A DNA stretch of 64,000 nt from Pseudomonas putida (GTDB lineage: Bacteria > Pseudomonadota > Gammaproteobacteria > Pseudomonadales > Pseudomonadaceae), in NCBI RefSeq assembly GCF_030159595.1, contig NZ_BSKJ01000003.1:1-64000 (forward strand). Reading direction: 5' to 3'. Both the position numbers and the translations under genes were made by a program. The notes beneath the pieces are model-generated. The model ran no database searches. It saw only the letters and a list, made by a program, of their open reading frames with translations, and was not told the origin of the DNA. Shown here one piece after another: positions 59,440 through 64,000 of the stretch (its first letter is position 1; each line of letters begins with the position of its first letter).

Positions 59440-60516
59440 TTAGCCGCGCTTACGCTGCGGTAGCACATCCTTCAGCTTGGCGTGCATGCTGCGCAGGGTC
59501 TTTTCGGTCGCGGACCAGTCGATGCACGAGTCGGTGATCGACACGCCATACTGCAACTCGTCCAGGTTCTTCGGAATCGACTGGCAGCCCCAGTTCAGGT
59601 GGCTCTCGACCATCAGGCCGATGATCGACTGGTTGCCTTCGAGGATCTGGTTGGCGACGTTCTCCATCACCAGCGGTTGCAGGGCCGGGTCCTTGTTGGA
59701 GTTGGCGTGGCTGCAATCGACCATGATGTTGGCCTTGATCTTGGCTTTGGCCAGGTCCTGCTCGCACAAGGCGACGCTGACCGAATCGTAGTTCGGCTTG
59801 CCGTTGCCGCCGCGCAGTACCACATGGCCGTACGGGTTGCCCTTGGTGGTGACGATCGACACACCGCCTTCCTGGTTGATACCAAGGAAGCGGTGTGGCT
59901 TGGACACCGATTGCAGGGCGTTGATGGCAACGGTCAGGCCGCCGTCGGTGCCGTTCTTGAAGCCGACCGCCGAGGACAAGCCCGAGGCCATCTCGCGGTG
60001 GGTTTGCGATTCGGTGGTGCGGGCGCCGATGGCCGACCAGCTGATCAGGTCCTGCAGGTACTGCGGGGAAATCGGGTCGAGTGCTTCGGTGGCGGTCGGC
60101 AGGCCCATCTCGGCCAGGTCCAGCAGCAGCTGACGGCCAATGTGCAGGCCGTCCTGGATCTTGAACGAGTCATCCAGGTACGGGTCGTTGATCAGGCCTT
60201 TCCAGCCAACGGTGGTGCGTGGCTTTTCGAAGTACACGCGCATGACCAGGTACAGCGTATCGGACACTTCTTCGGCCAGCACCTTCAGGCGCTCGGCGTA
60301 TTCGTGGGCGGCCTTGATGTCGTGGATGGAGCAAGGGCCGACCACGACGAACAGGCGATGGTCCTTGCCGTCGAGAATATTGCGCACCACTTCACGGCCG
60401 GCAGTCACGGTCTGCAGGGCCTTGGCGCTGAGGGGGATTTCCTTCTTGAGCTGATCGGGGGTGATCAGGGTCTCGTTGGAGGCAACGTTCAAGTCATCGA
60501 TCGGTAAATCAGCCAT
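59440..60516 (-). CDS. aroF: class I DAHP synthase
   Basis: A 358-residue 3-deoxy-7-phosphoheptulonate synthase, the first step of the shikimate pathway, joining PEP and erythrose-4-phosphate. Metal and substrate residues are visible in 'VGPCSIHD', 'RVYFEKPRTT', 'GARTTESQTHREMASGLS' and 'CSHANSNKD'. Which amino acid inhibits it cannot be told with confidence; paralogue naming (aroF/G/H) varies in Pseudomonas. Nothing else is evident in the 232-bp gap to panE. Confidence 0.95.
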   Translation of the reverse strand: MADLPIDDLNVASNETLITPDQLKKEIPLSAKALQTVTAGREVVRNILDGKDHRLFVVVGPCSIHDIKAAHEYAERLKVLAEEVSDTLYLVMRVYFEKPRTTVGWKGLINDPYLDDSFKIQDGLHIGRQLLLDLAEMGLPTATEALDPISPQYLQDLISWSAIGARTTESQTHREMASGLSSAVGFKNGTDGGLTVAINALQSVSKPHRFLGINQEGGVSIVTTKGNPYGHVVLRGGNGKPNYDSVSVALCEQDLAKAKIKANIMVDCSHANSNKDPALQPLVMENVANQILEGNQSIIGLMVESHLNWGCQSIPKNLDELQYGVSITDSCIDWSATEKTLRSMHAKLKDVLPQRKRG

Positions 60517-60748
60517 CGTGTTACTCGTCAGGTCACGGGTGCCGGCCGCCAGCTATCCCCGTGCGGCCCAGCAGCAAGAATATTCGCAGCGGGGAGCCGA
60601 ACCTTAGCGCGTTACAGGTGGCGCGACAATGGGCTTGGCCCAGTCATTGTGGGGTTTTTCCCTGATCGAGTGCGTTGAGCGCGAATGGGCTGCCCAGCGC
60701 TGCGTAACCTGTGTAAAAAGAGGGCTGACTTCATACTCGGAGATCGGC

Positions 60749-61696
60749 ATGCATCCGCACACCCCTCGCATCGGTATCATCGGCAGTGGCGCCATCGGCG
60801 GCTTCTATGGGTTGATGCTGGCCCGGGCCGGCTTCGATGTGCATTTTCTGTTGCGCAGCGAGTACCAGGCCGTCAGTGAGCAAGGGCTGTCCCTGGACAG
60901 TGACGTGCATGGTGCGTTGCAGATGCAGGTACAAGCCTATGCCAGTACCGCCGACATGCCGCCTTGCGACTGGTTGCTGATCGGTGCCAAGGCCACCAGC
61001 AATGATCAGCTCGCACCGCTGATCGTGCAGGCTGCCGCACCCGGCGCCAAGGTCGTACTGCTGCAGAACGGCCTGGGCGTGGAGGAGCAATTGCGCCCGG
61101 CCTTGCGTAGCGACATGCATCTGCTGGGCGGCCTGTGCTTTATCTGCGTCAACCGTCATGCGCCAGGTGTGATCCGCCATCAGGCGCTCGGGGCTGTCAA
61201 CCTGGGTTATCACAGTGGACCGGCCAGCGATGGCGGTGCCGCGCTGGTCAGCGAAGGGGTGGGGTTGTTCAAGGCCGCAGGCCTCGACTCGCAGGCCATG
61301 CCGAACCTGGAGTTGGCACGTTGGCAGAAACTGGTGTGGAACGTGCCTTACAACGGCCTGTCGGTACTGTTGGGCGAAGGTACTGCCAAGCTGATGGCCC
61401 ACAGCCACAGCCGTGACTTGATCCAGGCCTTGATGGCTGAGGTGGTGCAAGGCGCTGCAGCCTGCGGCCATGTATTGCCTGAGGGCTATGCCGAGCATCT
61501 GTTCCAGATGACCGAGCGCATGCCCGACTATTGGCCAAGCATGTATCACGACTATGCCCTGATGCGCCCGCTGGAGCTGCAGGCGATTTATGCCGAGCCG
61601 CTGGCGCGTGCGCGCGCGGCAGGCTGCTGCTTGCCGCGCATGGAAATGCTCTACCAGGCGCTGAGTTTCCTCGACAGCAATGACCGGCCTTGCTGA
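60749..61696 (+). CDS. panE: 2-dehydropantoate 2-reductase family protein (PanE/ApbA)
   Basis: A 315-residue NADPH reductase of the ketopantoate reductase fold. The N-terminal GSGAIGGFYG binds NADPH, 'LQNGLGVEEQLRP' and 'WNVPYNGLSVLLG' with the catalytic Lys nearby ('ARWQKLVWN') are present. It may make pantoate for CoA or reduce a related 2-oxo acid; Pseudomonas has several paralogues. The Met of 'MHPHTPRIGIIG' at 60749 has GGAG about seven bases upstream. Confidence 0.85.
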   Translation: MHPHTPRIGIIGSGAIGGFYGLMLARAGFDVHFLLRSEYQAVSEQGLSLDSDVHGALQMQVQAYASTADMPPCDWLLIGAKATSNDQLAPLIVQAAAPGAKVVLLQNGLGVEEQLRPALRSDMHLLGGLCFICVNRHAPGVIRHQALGAVNLGYHSGPASDGGAALVSEGVGLFKAAGLDSQAMPNLELARWQKLVWNVPYNGLSVLLGEGTAKLMAHSHSRDLIQALMAEVVQGAAACGHVLPEGYAEHLFQMTERMPDYWPSMYHDYALMRPLELQAIYAEPLARARAAGCCLPRMEMLYQALSFLDSNDRPC

Positions 61697-61820
61697 GGGC
61701 AGCATTGGCCTCGGCTGGGTGCTTCAGCCCACGCCAGCAGCGCGCCGGACGGCAAAGCGTGCATCCGGCGCGCTGCTAAGCTGAAGCTTGCTCTGCCGTT
61801 GCGGCAGTCGAGGAGGTCGA

Positions 61821-62318
61821 ATGATCCGCTCCATGCTGTACGCCACCGACCTCGGTGTCTACGCACCTTTCGTGATGCAACACGCGCTGGCCCTGGCGCG
61901 GACTTTCAATGCCGAGTTGTATGTGATTCATGCGGTGGAACCGATGGGCCAGTTCGCCGAATCCCTCCTGCAAAGTTACCTCGATGAGCAGACACTCGAC
62001 CAGTTGCACAGCCAGGGGGTGAGCACGGTGATGGCCAACATCGAACAGCGTGTACTGGAAAACTTTCGTGATGAGCTGGGCGAGGAGGCCGACCTGGCAG
62101 TGATCAAGGCGGTGCGTGTACGCCAGGGCGACCCGGCGCAAGTGATCCTCGACCAGGCACAACGGCTGAGCGTCGACCTGTTGATTTTCGGCAGCCACAG
62201 CGCGGGTGCTGGCGCGGATGTACCCCTGGGCCGCACGGCGGTGAGGCTGCTGCAATTGTCACCGGTGCCGGTGTACATGGTGCCGCTGTCACAGCACTTG
62301 GGGCGTAGGAAAGCATGA
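61821..62318 (+). CDS. universal stress protein
   Basis: A 165-residue UspA-fold protein. It starts 'MIRSMLYATDLGVYA', and the C half has the ATP-binding-type loop 'DLLIFGSHSAGAGADVPLGRTAVRLLQLSPVPVYMVP' (GxGxnG-like, G(2)xG(9)S/T partly altered). ATP binding is thus possible but the loop is not canonical. A strong Shine-Dalgarno GAGGAGG precedes the ATG at 61821. Confidence 0.87.
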   Translation: MIRSMLYATDLGVYAPFVMQHALALARTFNAELYVIHAVEPMGQFAESLLQSYLDEQTLDQLHSQGVSTVMANIEQRVLENFRDELGEEADLAVIKAVRVRQGDPAQVILDQAQRLSVDLLIFGSHSAGAGADVPLGRTAVRLLQLSPVPVYMVPLSQHLGRRKA

Positions 62319-62386
62319 AAATGGCTGTAGGCTATTTCCGGGGGCATGTAACAAAATAGTTCTAGATTTATTTCCAGAACCACTAA

Positions 62387-63421
<1,035 letters not shown>

Positions 63422-63433
63422 TCCGGAAATGCT

Positions 63434-63452
63434 GGGGCTGCAAAGCAGCCCC
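63434..63452. terminator. hairpin between cysB and cysH
   Basis: An 8-bp perfect stem GGGGCTGC/GCAGCCCC with an AAA loop between two convergent stops. T tract is weak. Confidence 0.65.
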
Positions 63453-63459
63453 GGCTATC

Positions 63460-64000
63460 TCAAGCCTTGCTGATCAGGTTGCCCGCGTGCAGCCCGCATT
63501 CCTTCTGCGTCGACTCTTCCCACCACCAGCGCCCTTCGCGCTCATGCTGGTTCGGCAGCACCGGTCGGGTGCAAGGCTCGCAGCCAATGCTGATGAAGCC
63601 GCGCTCATGCAGGCTGTTGTACGGCAGCTCAAGCATGCGGATATAGCCCCACACTTCCTCGCTGCTCATCTGCGCCAGCGGGTTGAACTTGTACAGCGTG
63701 CGCTCTGGCGTGGAGAAGGCGCTATCGATTTCCAGTGCTGCCACCTGGCTGCGGGTGCCCGGGCTCTGGTCACGGCGCTGGCCGGTGGCCCAGGCGCTCA
63801 CGGTAGCCAGCTTGCGGCGCAGCGGCTCGATCTTGCGGATGCCGCAGCACTCGCCGTGGCCGTCCTTGTAAAAGCTGAACAGACCCTTTTCCTTGACGAA
63901 CGGGTCGAGCTTGTCGCGGTCGGGGCTGAGGATTTCAATCGGCAGGTTGTACTGCTCGCGCACCTGATCGATGAACCGGTAGGTCTCCGGGTGCAGTCGA
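63460..64000 (-). CDS. cysH: adenylylsulfate (APS/PAPS) reductase, C-terminal part
   Basis: The window end cuts the gene: about 180 C-terminal residues are visible. The frame is open to the last base ('[13 protein letters not shown]' continues upstream of 63963). '[12 protein letters not shown]' and 'GCEPCTRPV' supply the four Cys of a [4Fe-4S] cluster, so this is the bacterial APS-type reductase. The 'ECGLH' near the end carries the catalytic Cys. It reduces sulfate to sulfite and is a CysB target. Confidence 0.94.
   Translation of the reverse strand, partial: RLHPETYRFIDQVREQYNLPIEILSPDRDKLDPFVKEKGLFSFYKDGHGECCGIRKIEPLRRKLATVSAWATGQRRDQSPGTRSQVAALEIDSAFSTPERTLYKFNPLAQMSSEEVWGYIRMLELPYNSLHERGFISIGCEPCTRPVLPNQHEREGRWWWEESTQKECGLHAGNLISKA

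Overview
The window is a stretch of a Pseudomonas chromosome, almost certainly the Pseudomonas putida group. The evidence is high-GC coding on both strands, the OprI lipoprotein, the core order tig-clpP-clpX-lon-hupB-ppiD, an Aer-type receptor paired with a PAS/GGDEF/EAL protein, a McpA-like chemoreceptor, and many copies of the 'gcgggtaaacccgctcccacag' type of REP palindrome. I see no insertion sequence, integrase, phage gene or CRISPR array. Most of the window is ordinary, densely packed chromosome.

Layout. Bases 1-66 are the 3' end of a 5S rRNA gene and the terminator of an rRNA operon. 265-8144 holds an SbmA/YddA-like ABC exporter, an MFS transporter, and an iron block: a catecholate-siderophore TonB receptor followed by a DUF3649/PepSY/DUF3325 membrane trio. 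8244-16577 holds small metabolic and sensory modules: a divergent phosphatase-like protein, a TauE/SafE exporter, an XRE-cupin regulator facing an FAD oxidoreductase and a RidA protein, a YkvI-type permease, an amino-acid-type chemoreceptor with a flagellar (FliA) promoter, and a LysR regulator facing a PACE efflux pump. 16637-21210 holds an orphan lipoprotein and a DctA-family carrier that appears to be followed in an operon by two GntR/FCD regulators. 21474-24741 is the aerotaxis receptor and its c-di-GMP enzyme.

24785-32676 is the most coherent system. It is a GlpSTPQ-V-type glycerol ABC transporter operon (two ATPases, two permeases, a DUF2160 protein and a binding protein) divergent from a sigma-54 enhancer-binding protein gene. 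The gap between them has a near-perfect -24/-12 promoter and a cluster of TGTTCA repeats. 32801-34414 holds folD and a tRNA cluster (Arg, His, Leu, His) in which the tRNA-His gene lies in two identical 92-bp repeats. 34527-43550 is the proteostasis block tig, clpP, clpX, lon, hupB, ppiD, with a heat-shock-type promoter before lon. 43728-52891 holds a patatin, a small lipoprotein with a CHAD protein, a thioesterase, an Mpo1-like protein, a second chemoreceptor, tatD, a lytic transglycosylase, a DoxX protein and greB.

52956-64000 ends the window with an ABC transporter of the YbbAP type head-to-head with tesA, an L,D-transpeptidase, oprI, a small acetyltransferase, a DAHP synthase, a ketopantoate-reductase-like protein, a universal stress protein, cysB, and the 3' part of cysH cut by the window end.

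I found no wholly novel multi-gene system. The parts most worth following are regulatory: the sigma-54 control region of the glycerol transporter, the FadR-like operators before dctA, the FliA promoter of the chemoreceptor, the LysR box at the PACE pump, and the paired repeats in the XRE-cupin/oxidoreductase gap. The siderophore-linked DUF3649/PepSY/DUF3325 trio is also of interest. Family names come from reading the proteins by eye; no database search was run.
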